NCBI GenBank assembly: GCA_049363815.1
Contig: JBMQEM010000196.1
Span: forward strand, 1-12,788
Direction: 5' to 3'
DNA length: 12,788 nucleotides
From: JADKIH01 sp049363815
GTDB taxonomy: Bacteria; Bacteroidota; Bacteroidia; AKYH767-A; 2013-40CM-41-45
Shown: positions 1 through 6,990 of the stretch, piece by piece
Layout: every line of letters starts with the position of its first letter
How positions within the stretch are numbered: position 1 is the first letter of the stretch
Position numbers and translations under genes: made by a program
Notes under the pieces: generated by a model
The model's database searches: none
What the model was told of the DNA's origin: nothing
The model's input: only the letters and a program-made list of their open reading frames with translations

Positions 1-54
1 GTAGTCTGCAGATTATTTGTAGGGGTGTAGTCTGCAGACTACACCCCTACAAAT
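1..54. repeat. Perfect 40-bp palindrome with a partial second copy at the window edge
   Basis: Bases 15-54 are exactly self-complementary about the PstI-like centre CTGCAG (34/35), with no unpaired loop. Bases 1-12 repeat bases 27-38 exactly, so a second copy probably continues to the left of the window. The palindrome abuts the stop codon of the minus-strand membrane-protein gene (54-56), so it lies at the 3' end of that transcript and could act in termination or mRNA protection. On either strand it begins ATTTG and ends CAAAT, so it lacks the 3' U-tract of a standard intrinsic terminator. The palindrome is certain; its role is inferred. Confidence 0.85.
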
Positions 55-542
55 TAATCCTTATCTTCAACTTCAAGGTTATTACCAGCCGGTGTATCAA
101 TTGTCGCATTACTCCGGATCTCTGTATGCCGGATCACACCACCGGCATTACCAATTTGAATCAGGAAAAGTGAATTTGCAAGGAGTAGGACAAGGGTGGC
201 TTTTGTCAATTTAGAAGCGAATGGTTTACTTGAATAGAAAAAAGCAAGTAGTGCTAAAACTCCAACAGCAACCGTAGTCCACAACCCTTTCTCCGCCATT
301 TCTTCGTGCTCATGAATAATTGCATCCGGTGCCTGATTAATTGCTTCAAGTGCTTCTTCAGCAGGTTCCCCCGAGAGAAATGCAGGAACTGTCATAATAG
401 AAGTGAAGACGATCATAGCCAGTGCAGTCTTTTTTACTACACCATTTCTGAGAATGAATCCTGTTAGCAAAACAAGAAAAGAAAGGATGCTTCCTATGAT
501 AGGGAAGTGGTTGAAGAGTAAGTGTGCGTGAGCGCCGTCCAT
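54..542 (-). CDS. Small four-helix inner-membrane protein, DUF2231-like
   Basis: This 162-residue protein has about four hydrophobic segments (near residues 13-31, 37-57, 87-104 and 112-130), so it is probably an inner-membrane protein. The N-terminus carries His5, His7 and His12 in a HAHLLFNHFPI context, which resembles the opening of DUF2231-type predicted membrane proteins. A hydrophilic loop (residues 58-86) has acidic residues and His77 and His79, and GGVIRH sits just after the last helix. Repeated His at helix ends could bind heme or metal, but this is only a guess. The ATG at 542 has no clear Shine-Dalgarno sequence, as is common in Bacteroidota. The gene lies downstream of the SulP gene on the same strand, 323 bp away, so it probably has its own promoter. 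The family call is moderately sure; the function is unknown. Confidence 0.75.
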   Translation of the reverse strand: MDGAHAHLLFNHFPIIGSILSFLVLLTGFILRNGVVKKTALAMIVFTSIMTVPAFLSGEPAEEALEAINQAPDAIIHEHEEMAEKGLWTTVAVGVLALLAFFYSSKPFASKLTKATLVLLLANSLFLIQIGNAGGVIRHTEIRSNATIDTPAGNNLEVEDKD

Positions 543-865
543 CTGTTGGTTATTTTATTATTGATTAGTTATAATTTAAATACAAGTTCACGAGTGTTCA
601 TTTCAATGCCGATATCTATCTTATCACACTGGGAATAGTTGAATATCGTCAGAGTTCTTGAGATGCAAACTCCGTGTAAGTGTTAACATTTATTTATTAA
701 CCACAATTGCCATTAATTCTATCGAAACTACGCATTCTCCAGCATTCTTCTATGAGTAAAATCAATGTTTTATAAGACATTTGAATGCAAAGAATAAAAC
801 TTCCGTTTTTTTTTAAAATTCAGTAGTCGCAAATTAGAAAGTGCTTCCGTTTGCAAGCCTTATTG
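543..865. other. 323-bp gene-free gap between two minus-strand genes
   Basis: This is the 5' region of the small membrane-protein gene and the 3' region of the SulP gene. It is A/T-rich and stop-dense. I found no exact Bacteroidota -7 element (TAnnTTTG) on the minus strand, no strong hairpin after the SulP stop and no RNA gene. A weak 5-bp inverted repeat (GTTAA at 682-686, TTAAC at 697-701) is no better than chance. A promoter for the leftward gene is expected here but could not be placed. Confidence 0.5.
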
Positions 866-2419
866 CTACTCACTTCTTAACTTCTCACTTATTCCTAGCA
901 GTTCTACCTCAATATGCCTGTGATGCGCATTGACCTGAAACTCCTGGATGATCTCAAGAATGTCGAAATCGATCTGTGTGGAATCACTTGCATCGAAGGT
1001 GACAGCTGAGTAACTTTTTACTTGTCCAAGAATTGATCTTAATTTTACTTTGTTCAGAAAGCTCACGTTACTGTTGAGTTTGATGGTAATGTGAGTTGTT
1101 TCATTTCTCTTATCTGTAATGACCTTGAATTCCTGATGGTAATTATTTTTAATGATAAAGAGTATTGCAATAAGTGTTCCTATACCAACGCCTATCAACA
1201 GGTCGGTCATCAGGATTAAAATTATAGTTGTAATAAAAGGAAGAAATTGTTTAAAGCCTGTCTTGTAGATCTGCATGAAAAGTTTCGGTGGTGCAAGTTT
1301 GATCCCGGTGATCAGCAGGATCGAAGCAAGTACAGCCAGCGGGATTTTATTTATAAGCAAAGGTGTTAGAATGACTGCTATCATCAACAGGATACCATGC
1401 GTGAAAGATGCAAACCGGCTTCTCGCTCCGGCATCGATGTTGGCTGCACCTCTGACGATCACTGCTGTTATCGGAATTGCGCCGATCAAACCGCAAACAG
1501 TATTTCCGATGCCATGTGCGATCAATTCCCTGTTCACAGGTGTAATGCGGTTCTGCTTATCAAGTTTGTCAATGGCTTCAATGCAAAGCAATGTTTCAAG
1601 TGTGGCGAGTATACCGATCGTAATTCCGTTTTTCCAGATATCAGGGCGCATGATCACAGACCAGTCAGGAAAAATAAAACCGCTGAAGAATCCTTCCTGA
1701 ATGGTCACTCTGTGAATTCTTTCTCTGTGAGCATCAGGGATCAGATACAAACTGATCAGTGTTACAACCAGAACAGCAACCAGTGCTGATGGAATAAATT
1801 TCAGCTTCTTAAGTTTGGGAGCTGTAAATCCGATCAGGATAAGCAACGAAATTCCCGTCAACACCATAGTTGCTTTTGAAAGATGCCGGTTCAGGTCTGT
1901 AAAATTGCTGATGATATGAGATGATGAAAACAGACTGAGAAATCCGCTGTTCCAGAAATCAGGCATATCGTAGCCTAATGCAATCGGAAGCTGTTTGCTG
2001 AAAAGTATGATACCAATCGCTGCAAGCATTCCTCTGATGACGGCAGATGGAAATAGGTTAGCAAGACCACCTGCTTTTATCAGACCAAGCAGGACCTGAA
2101 ATAATCCCGCAATAACCAGACTGACTAAAAATCCTGCGAAACTGCCTGAAGAAATAATGGCAGCAGCAACAACAGTTGACAATCCAGCGGCTGGTCCGGA
2201 AACACTTAATTGTGAGCCACTTAATAATGAAACGAGAATTCCGCCAACCATGCCGGCCAATAATCCGGACTGATAAGGTGCACCTGAGGCCAGTGAAATA
2301 CCCAGACAAAGTGGTAGCGCTACGAAAAAAACGGTAAACCCGGCCGGGAGATCGTGCTTCAGCCAGAGTCTGAAAACAAGTTTGCTTTTACGAACGGATT
2401 TTTTGGAAATACTCCTCAC
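866..2419 (-). CDS. SulP/SLC26 family inorganic anion transporter with C-terminal STAS domain
   Basis: This 517-residue inner-membrane protein is predicted to move small anions such as sulfate or bicarbonate. After a basic N-terminus (residues 1-20) comes the SulP transmembrane core (about 25-425), with many hydrophobic helices. It includes ALPLCLGISLASG, SGSQLSVSGPAAGL and the segment 297-341 (NRELIAHGIGN, then IPITAVIVRGAANIDAGARS), which is typical of bacterial SulP proteins. Residues about 430-517 form a short cytoplasmic STAS domain with alternating strands and helices. The substrate cannot be read from sequence. The ETLLCIEAIDKLD stretch resembles SulP members often linked with carbonic anhydrase, which hints at bicarbonate, but no carbonic anhydrase gene is present here. 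Only a GTG start is available: an in-frame TAG lies five codons upstream and the first in-frame ATG (Met57) is inside the membrane core. It is divergent from hemA. Confidence 0.9.
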   Translation of the reverse strand: MRSISKKSVRKSKLVFRLWLKHDLPAGFTVFFVALPLCLGISLASGAPYQSGLLAGMVGGILVSLLSGSQLSVSGPAAGLSTVVAAAIISSGSFAGFLVSLVIAGLFQVLLGLIKAGGLANLFPSAVIRGMLAAIGIILFSKQLPIALGYDMPDFWNSGFLSLFSSSHIISNFTDLNRHLSKATMVLTGISLLILIGFTAPKLKKLKFIPSALVAVLVVTLISLYLIPDAHRERIHRVTIQEGFFSGFIFPDWSVIMRPDIWKNGITIGILATLETLLCIEAIDKLDKQNRITPVNRELIAHGIGNTVCGLIGAIPITAVIVRGAANIDAGARSRFASFTHGILLMIAVILTPLLINKIPLAVLASILLITGIKLAPPKLFMQIYKTGFKQFLPFITTIILILMTDLLIGVGIGTLIAILFIIKNNYHQEFKVITDKRNETTHITIKLNSNVSFLNKVKLRSILGQVKSYSAVTFDASDSTQIDFDILEIIQEFQVNAHHRHIEVELLGISEKLRSE

Positions 2420-2728
2420 AGTGTTGCAAAACTAGTCAAACCGCCCCCTGAAAACCTGAGAAAAGTCAGGTTTTTGTAAAAAGCCTGAATTGCATTAATC
2501 TAATCTTCACAGTGATTTTGCTTTGAGGAAAGTAGTGGTTTGTAATGGCATTGTCATAAAACAGGACTTCATTTTTGAAAAGCCTTAAAATCAGAATTTC
2601 TACAGACTTCTCTCGCAATTTTGGTTCAAATATCATATGAGTGGCTGATTTTAGTCATTCAAAACACCTTTAAATCAAGGTTTATTTGTTCTACAATGAA
2701 TATAGCACTAATCCTTCATGACAATACT
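2420..2728. other. Divergent promoter region between the SulP gene and hemA
   Basis: These roughly 310 bases separate the start of the leftward SulP gene from the start of rightward hemA, so at least two promoters are expected. I found no exact TAnnTTTG element; near matches exist (for example around 2516-2523) but none has a convincing upstream TTG partner. The one clear structure is the hairpin at 2451-2474. The bases 2621-2728 are also open in the hemA frame (TTG at 2621, ATG at 2696), so the 5' end of hemA could lie slightly further left than annotated. Confidence 0.5.
2451..2474. promoter_or_regulatory. 9-bp hairpin in the SulP leader
   Basis: AAAACCTGA (2451-2459) pairs perfectly with TCAGGTTTT (2466-2474) around a 6-base loop. 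It sits about 30 bp upstream of the SulP GTG start, within the likely leader of that transcript. Read on the plus strand it is followed by one more T and then G, so it looks like a weak terminator pointing toward hemA; read leftward it ends in TTTTCAGG. It could be a leader hairpin, an insulator between divergent promoters or a repressor site. Which of these is undetermined. Confidence 0.4.
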
Positions 2729-4030
2729 ATGACATCTAAAAACGCGTTAAATCGACCTTTGCACGCGGATAAAAATGATGCAGACTTGTATTTGTTAAAG
2801 ACAATTGCCTTTACTCATAAAAAGACTCCTATAAAGGAGCTGAATCGCTTTTTCCTGCATGAGGAGAACCGAAGAGAGCGGCTGGAATATTTGAAATTTT
2901 CCTGCGATATCGACGAGATCTTTTATGTAGCGACTTGCAACCGCATTGAATTCTTTTTCACTACTCATCACGCTTTAGATACCAATTTTCTCAGGAAATT
3001 TTATCGCAATTTCAGGACAGACTGGAATTCGGAAGAAGTTGATTTCGCTTTGAAATATGGTGAGATCTACGAAGGAGAAGATGCATTACGTCACATCTAT
3101 CGTGTTGCATCGTCACTGGATTCATTGGTGATCGGCGAAAGAGAGATCATTACACAGGTAAGAAAATCATATGACACATGTAAAGACGAAGGTCTGACAG
3201 GTGATATGTTGCGTTTAGTGGTAAAGAGTACGATCACAACTGCTAAACAAGTTTATACTGAAACGAAAATTGCAAATAATCCGGTTTCTGTTGTTTCTCT
3301 TGCAGAAAGAAAACTTCGTGATTACAAACTGGACCGCAATTCAAGAATATTGATCATCGGTTCAGGTGAAACAAATACCAATTTTTCAAAATACCTGGTG
3401 AAACAAGGGTTTACCAATTTCACGATCTTCAACCGTACTGCCGGTAATGCAGAAAAACTGGCGAAGATCATACAGTCTTCTACAATCAAAGCCACTGCAC
3501 ATTCACTTGATCAATTGAGTGCATACGAGGGCGGATTTGATGTATTGGTTACCTGTACTTCTTCACCTGAAAAAATAATTACAACGGAAATGTTTGCAAA
3601 ACTGAAAGGCGCTGATACGAATACAAAGATCATCGTTGACCTTTCTGTTCCTTCAAATGTTGCTACAGAAGTTCTTGAAGCAAACAAAGCAAATGTGATC
3701 GATGTAAATGAACTGAAAGAGATCGCTTCTTCTAATCTGGAGGAGCGTCAGAGTGAATATGTAGCTGCGGAGGAATTGATCGAAGAGAATATCGTAAGCT
3801 TCCGTCATCTTTACCGTACACGTTCACTGGAATTGAAAATGCGCAATGTTCCGGAAAAGATCCGCGAGATCAAGGACAAAGCCATGAATGATGTTTTTGC
3901 ACAGGAGATCGGAGAGCTCGATGAGCATTCCCGCGAAGTCTTAAGTCGTGTAATGGATTATATGGAAAAGAAATGTATTTCAGTTCCAATGGTCATGGCG
4001 AAAGAGATCATTCTGGAAACGACCAACTGA
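2729..4030 (+). CDS. hemA: Glutamyl-tRNA reductase
   Basis: HemA reduces glutamyl-tRNA(Glu) with NADPH to glutamate-1-semialdehyde, the first committed step of C5-pathway tetrapyrrole synthesis in the cytosol. With the chosen start it has 433 residues, near the family norm. The catalytic domain contains YVATCNRIE with the nucleophile Cys70, then SSLDSLVIGERE (129-140), a highly conserved family motif. The NADPH-binding Rossmann domain follows (about 205-330), with RILIIGSGETN at 206-216 and FTIFNRT at 231-237. The C-terminal helical dimerisation domain covers about 340-433. The glycine motif lacks the usual Met (GSGET rather than GxGxM-type). I chose the ATG at 2729 because the conserved LLKTIAFTHKKTPI region follows at residue 22; ATG 2696 and TTG 2621 would add poorly conserved residues. 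It heads the heme gene block and is followed after 132 bp by hemC-hemD. Confidence 0.95.
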   Translation: MTSKNALNRPLHADKNDADLYLLKTIAFTHKKTPIKELNRFFLHEENRRERLEYLKFSCDIDEIFYVATCNRIEFFFTTHHALDTNFLRKFYRNFRTDWNSEEVDFALKYGEIYEGEDALRHIYRVASSLDSLVIGEREIITQVRKSYDTCKDEGLTGDMLRLVVKSTITTAKQVYTETKIANNPVSVVSLAERKLRDYKLDRNSRILIIGSGETNTNFSKYLVKQGFTNFTIFNRTAGNAEKLAKIIQSSTIKATAHSLDQLSAYEGGFDVLVTCTSSPEKIITTEMFAKLKGADTNTKIIVDLSVPSNVATEVLEANKANVIDVNELKEIASSNLEERQSEYVAAEELIEENIVSFRHLYRTRSLELKMRNVPEKIREIKDKAMNDVFAQEIGELDEHSREVLSRVMDYMEKKCISVPMVMAKEIILETTN

Positions 4031-4068
4031 AATTTTAGTTCAGTTAACCGATATAGTGTTTAATACCC

Positions 4069-4140
4069 GAAACCTGCAACTTGAAACCTGCAACCTTCAA
4101 CAGTCAGTTAAAGGTTTGCAGGTTTCAGGTTCCAGGTTTC
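4069..4140. repeat. Long imperfect inverted repeat made of heptamers, between hemA and hemCD
   Basis: The left arm (4069-4097) pairs with the right arm (4111-4140) almost throughout: GAAACCTG with CAGGTTTC at the base, and 11 bp GAAACCTGCAA with TTGCAGGTTTC nearer the loop. There are one mismatch, one wobble-type pair and one bulged T, and the loop is 13 bases. The arms are themselves periodic: GAAACCT, GCAACTT, GAAACCT, GCAACCT on the left and AGGTTTC, AGGTTCC, AGGTTTC on the right, each 7 bp. It ends 22 bp before the hemCD start, so it would lie in the hemA-hemCD mRNA, where it could affect stability or translation. No U-tract follows. Confidence 0.85.
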
Positions 4141-4162
4141 ATTTTTAAATAGAACTTTACAA

Positions 4163-5737
4163 ATGCGTTCACCACTTATTATAGGAACCCGGGGAAGTGA
4201 TCTAGCACTTTGGCAGGCCAACCACGTTAAATCTTTACTTGAAGAATCCGGATTGAAATGTGAGTTGAAGATCATCAAGACACAAGGCGATAACATCCAG
4301 CATCTGAGCCTGGACAAACTTGAAGGCAAAGGTTTTTTTACAAAAGAAATTGAAGAGGCATTATTAAGCGGCGAAACTGATATCGCTGTACATTCTCATA
4401 AGGATCTTCCTACTGAATCTCCTGACCAATTAGTCATCGCTGCGGTTTCTCCGCGTGAAGATCCATCGGAATTATTGTTGATCAGAAAAGAGTCAGTCGA
4501 TACAAGAAATAAATTTTCACTGAAACGGAATCCGGTAGTCGGAACCTCTTCAGCCCGGCGTAAAGCACAGCTGCTGGCATTCCGTTCGGACATCGACCTC
4601 AAAGACCTTCGCGGGAATGTGCCCACTCGTATCAATAAATTACGCGAAGGACAATACGATGCAATTCTTCTTGCAGCTGCAGGCGTTGAACGACTGGAAA
4701 TCGATCTGAAAGAATTTCACGTTGAACGTTTAAATCCGAAAGAATTCACTCCTGCTCCTGCGCAAGGTGTATTGGCCATTCAGATCCGTAAAGGTGAAAA
4801 GGAATTGTTCGATCATTTGCAAAAGATCAATGACAAAACGGTAGCAGTTACTATTGGTATTGAAAGAAAAATACTGAACTTGTTTCAAGGCGGTTGTCAG
4901 ATGCCGGTTGGAGCTTTTGCTGAGTATGACGACGAGAACGAAATGTTTTCTGTAAGAGTAAGCAAAGCTGCTGCATGGGATACAATGCCTGTTTCTGTTT
5001 ATTCAGAATCAAAAGATCCTTATGTTTTAGCTGCAAGAGTTGTGGAAAAAATTGCTTCTGTAAAACCGGCAACAGTTTTCATTACAAGAAACGACAGAAA
5101 AGACGATTATCTTCAGTCTGTTCTTGAAGGAAATGGTTTCAAGTTTAGCGGTAAGGCATTGATAGAAACAAATTCAATTAAAATAAACTCATTGCCTTCC
5201 TGTGACTGGGTATTTTTTTCCAGTAAGAATGCAGTGAAATATTTTTTCGAGCAGCATCCTGCTCTGACTGATCAGAAATATGGTGCAGTTGGAAAAGTTA
5301 CGGCAGATGCTATCCGTCACTATGGAAAGCGTGCCGATTTTATTGGCTATGGAACAGATACAAGAATGACAGGAAAACAATTTGCTGCTAAAGTTGGAAG
5401 TGGTAAAGTTCTTTTCCCGCAAGTAAAAGGAAGTCTGCGCACGATCCAGCAACAGTTTGTGAAGCATGATCAGGTGATCGACCTCCCTGTATATGAAACC
5501 ATAAAAAGAAATTATGGTGATATGCCGCAGGCCGATATTTTAGTTTTTACATCACCATCAAATGTAGAGGCATGGTTTGAAAGATTTACCATCAGTAAAG
5601 ATCAGAAAGTAGTGGCTATGGGCGATGCAACAGCACACGTCCTGAGTCAACATAATATTCACGGCTGCGCCAAACCTGATACGTTCGACGATGCAGGTCT
5701 TGCCCGCGCAGTGTTTTCAATTTCATCTAGTAAATAA
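4163..5737 (+). CDS. hemCD: Fused hydroxymethylbilane synthase / uroporphyrinogen-III synthase
   Basis: This 524-residue protein joins two consecutive heme enzymes. Residues 1-300 are HemC, which polymerises four porphobilinogens. It shows IIGTRGSDLALWQANHV (6-22), HSHKDLPTE with catalytic Asp81, GTSSARRKAQL (127-137), DLRGNVPTRINKL (148-160) and GGCQMPVG with Cys245, which carries the dipyrromethane cofactor. Residues about 304-524 are HemD, which cyclises the product with D-ring inversion. It starts VFITRND and includes DWVFFSSKNAV, GKVLFPQVKGS, LPVYET, VFTSPSNVEAWF and VVAMGDATA. Both halves look intact, with no internal stop or frameshift. Two separate genes are the common arrangement; the fusion may channel the unstable hydroxymethylbilane. 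The ATG at 4163 gives the usual HemC N-terminus. hemB follows after 10 bp, so the two are almost surely cotranscribed. Confidence 0.95.
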   Translation: MRSPLIIGTRGSDLALWQANHVKSLLEESGLKCELKIIKTQGDNIQHLSLDKLEGKGFFTKEIEEALLSGETDIAVHSHKDLPTESPDQLVIAAVSPREDPSELLLIRKESVDTRNKFSLKRNPVVGTSSARRKAQLLAFRSDIDLKDLRGNVPTRINKLREGQYDAILLAAAGVERLEIDLKEFHVERLNPKEFTPAPAQGVLAIQIRKGEKELFDHLQKINDKTVAVTIGIERKILNLFQGGCQMPVGAFAEYDDENEMFSVRVSKAAAWDTMPVSVYSESKDPYVLAARVVEKIASVKPATVFITRNDRKDDYLQSVLEGNGFKFSGKALIETNSIKINSLPSCDWVFFSSKNAVKYFFEQHPALTDQKYGAVGKVTADAIRHYGKRADFIGYGTDTRMTGKQFAAKVGSGKVLFPQVKGSLRTIQQQFVKHDQVIDLPVYETIKRNYGDMPQADILVFTSPSNVEAWFERFTISKDQKVVAMGDATAHVLSQHNIHGCAKPDTFDDAGLARAVFSISSSK

Positions 5738-5747
5738 TTTTATTGCC

Positions 5748-6716
5748 ATGATCATCCGTCCGCGTCGTTTAAGAAAAAATGCAATCGTCAGAGAGATGAT
5801 AGCTGAGACCCGTCTGTCAAAAGACATGTTCATCTATCCCTACTTTGTGATCAAAGGGAAAAACATTGTACAACCAATAGCAGCAATGCCCGGTGTGAGT
5901 AGATTCACTGTAGATACGTTGCTTGTCGATGTTGAGAAAGGCCTGAGATCAGGCATCAACAAGATCTTATTATTCGGTGTCGGTGAAGAAAAATCGGAAG
6001 ATGCCCATTCAGCACACGGTTCTCATACAGTTGTTGCCGAAGCCGTGCGTGAACTGAAAGCAAAATTCGGAGACACGATCTATGTCATCACAGATATTTG
6101 TCTGTGTGCCTATACAGAAAGCGGTCACTGCGGTCTGATCAAAGACGATTATGTCGACAACGACAGTTCGCTCGATGTACTTGCAAAGATGGCCCTCACG
6201 CATACCCAGGCCGGCGCCGATATGGTTGCGCCAAGTGATATGATGGATGGAAGAGTAGCTGCCATCAGAGCTTTGCTGGATATGAACGGTTATGAGAACA
6301 CACCGATCATGTCGTATTCTACAAAGTTTGCATCAGCCTACTACGGCCCATTCCGTGAAGCAGCCGATTCGGCCCCCGGCAAAGGCGACCGTAAGTCCTA
6401 CCAGATGGATTCGCGCAATCTGCGAGAAGCCGTCAGGGAAGCCGTCATCGACGAGCAGGAAGGGGCAGACATGGTCATGGTAAAGCCTGCACTTGCATAT
6501 CTGGATGTCATCCGTGCCGTCCGCGAAGCAACGTCGGTGCCATTAGCATGTTATAACGTTTCCGCCGAATACACCATGGTCAAAACCGCCGCCGCTGCCG
6601 GTTTGATCGATGAGCAAAGGATCGTGATGGAGAATATGTATGCATTTGCCAGGGCAGGGGCGGATGTCATAATCACCTACCACGCCCGGGACATTTTAGA
6701 AAACAGCTGGCTATAA
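5748..6716 (+). CDS. hemB: Porphobilinogen synthase (delta-aminolevulinic acid dehydratase), Zn type
   Basis: HemB condenses two 5-aminolevulinate molecules into porphobilinogen, the substrate of the HemC half just upstream. Its 322 residues match the usual length. The Schiff-base lysines are visible as Lys193 (STKFASAYYGPF) and Lys246 (MVMVKPALAYLD). The metal site DICLCAYTESGHCG supplies Cys118, Cys120 and Cys128, which marks a zinc-dependent enzyme rather than the Asp-rich Mg type. I chose the ATG at 5748 because MIIRPRRLRKN is the usual HemB opening; the in-frame ATG at 5691 would overlap hemCD by 47 bp and add 19 unconserved residues. The 3' half uses more G/C-ending codons than the 5' half. 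A perfect palindrome starts 6 bp after the stop. Confidence 0.97.
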   Translation: MIIRPRRLRKNAIVREMIAETRLSKDMFIYPYFVIKGKNIVQPIAAMPGVSRFTVDTLLVDVEKGLRSGINKILLFGVGEEKSEDAHSAHGSHTVVAEAVRELKAKFGDTIYVITDICLCAYTESGHCGLIKDDYVDNDSSLDVLAKMALTHTQAGADMVAPSDMMDGRVAAIRALLDMNGYENTPIMSYSTKFASAYYGPFREAADSAPGKGDRKSYQMDSRNLREAVREAVIDEQEGADMVMVKPALAYLDVIRAVREATSVPLACYNVSAEYTMVKTAAAAGLIDEQRIVMENMYAFARAGADVIITYHARDILENSWL

Positions 6717-6722
6717 CAATAT

Positions 6723-6764
6723 TCATTTTTTTGCACGGCCCTTAAGGGCCGTGCAAAAAAATGA
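6723..6764. repeat. 42-bp perfect palindrome downstream of hemB
   Basis: The sequence is self-complementary at every position about 6743/6744, with a GC-rich core (GCACGGCCC, TTAAGGG, and so on) flanked by seven T before and seven A after. It marks the end of the hem block, and its stability suggests a 3' barrier or terminator. In both directions, however, the T run precedes the stem and the A run follows it, opposite to an A-stem-T intrinsic terminator. A role in 3' end protection, or origin as a mobile palindrome, is as likely as termination. Confidence 0.8.
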
Positions 6765-6867
6765 TATCTGCCAGGATACAAGGAATTCTGTCAAATTTTC
6801 TTCTTTAAAACTGAATTAAATCACTTCTATCCTTGACTTTTCCCCACGTGGTTTGTTAATCGTTAAG

Positions 6868-6895
6868 TGACCTTTGACCTCTGACCTTTGACCTT
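6868..6895. repeat. Four tandem heptamers TGACCTT/TGACCTC upstream of korA
   Basis: Four consecutive 7-bp units (6868, 6875, 6882, 6889) read TGACCTT, TGACCTC, TGACCTT, TGACCTT. They lie 95 bp upstream of the korA ATG, within its probable promoter or leader. Direct heptamers could be binding sites for a regulator or a slipped-strand microsatellite. Unlike the neighbouring repeats they have no complementary arm nearby. The rest of 6717-6990 is A/T-rich with an 8-bp palindrome CCACGTGG (6844-6851), and nothing else was recognised there. Confidence 0.8.
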
Positions 6896-6990
6896 GTTTG
6901 TTTGAAAAAAAACAGTCGCCAATCGCCACAGGAGCCTCAAAAAACCCTATATTCACCCCAGTAATTCTAAAAAAAATCCCCATCCCAATT

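Noticed and set aside
1275..1789. Plus-strand open frames of 141 and 130 codons
   Set aside because: Both are antisense to conserved SulP helices and have Cys- or Ser-rich, non-protein-like composition.
2621..2728. Earlier hemA starts (TTG 2621, ATG 2696)
   Set aside because: They give hydrophobic or unconserved N-terminal residues; ATG 2729 gives a normal HemA length. ATG 2696 cannot be fully excluded.
5691..5747. Upstream ATG start for hemB overlapping hemCD
   Set aside because: It would add 19 residues before the standard MIIRPRRLR opening and overlap the end of hemCD.
6723..6764. Standard Rho-independent terminator
   Set aside because: The stem is followed by A, not T, on both strands, so it was recorded as a palindrome instead.
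6898..6990. Upstream TTG start for korA
   Set aside because: The extra 31 residues are unconserved in character (Lys, Pro, Ile runs) and the homologous start region VIIKFAGDSGDG lies just after the ATG at 6991.
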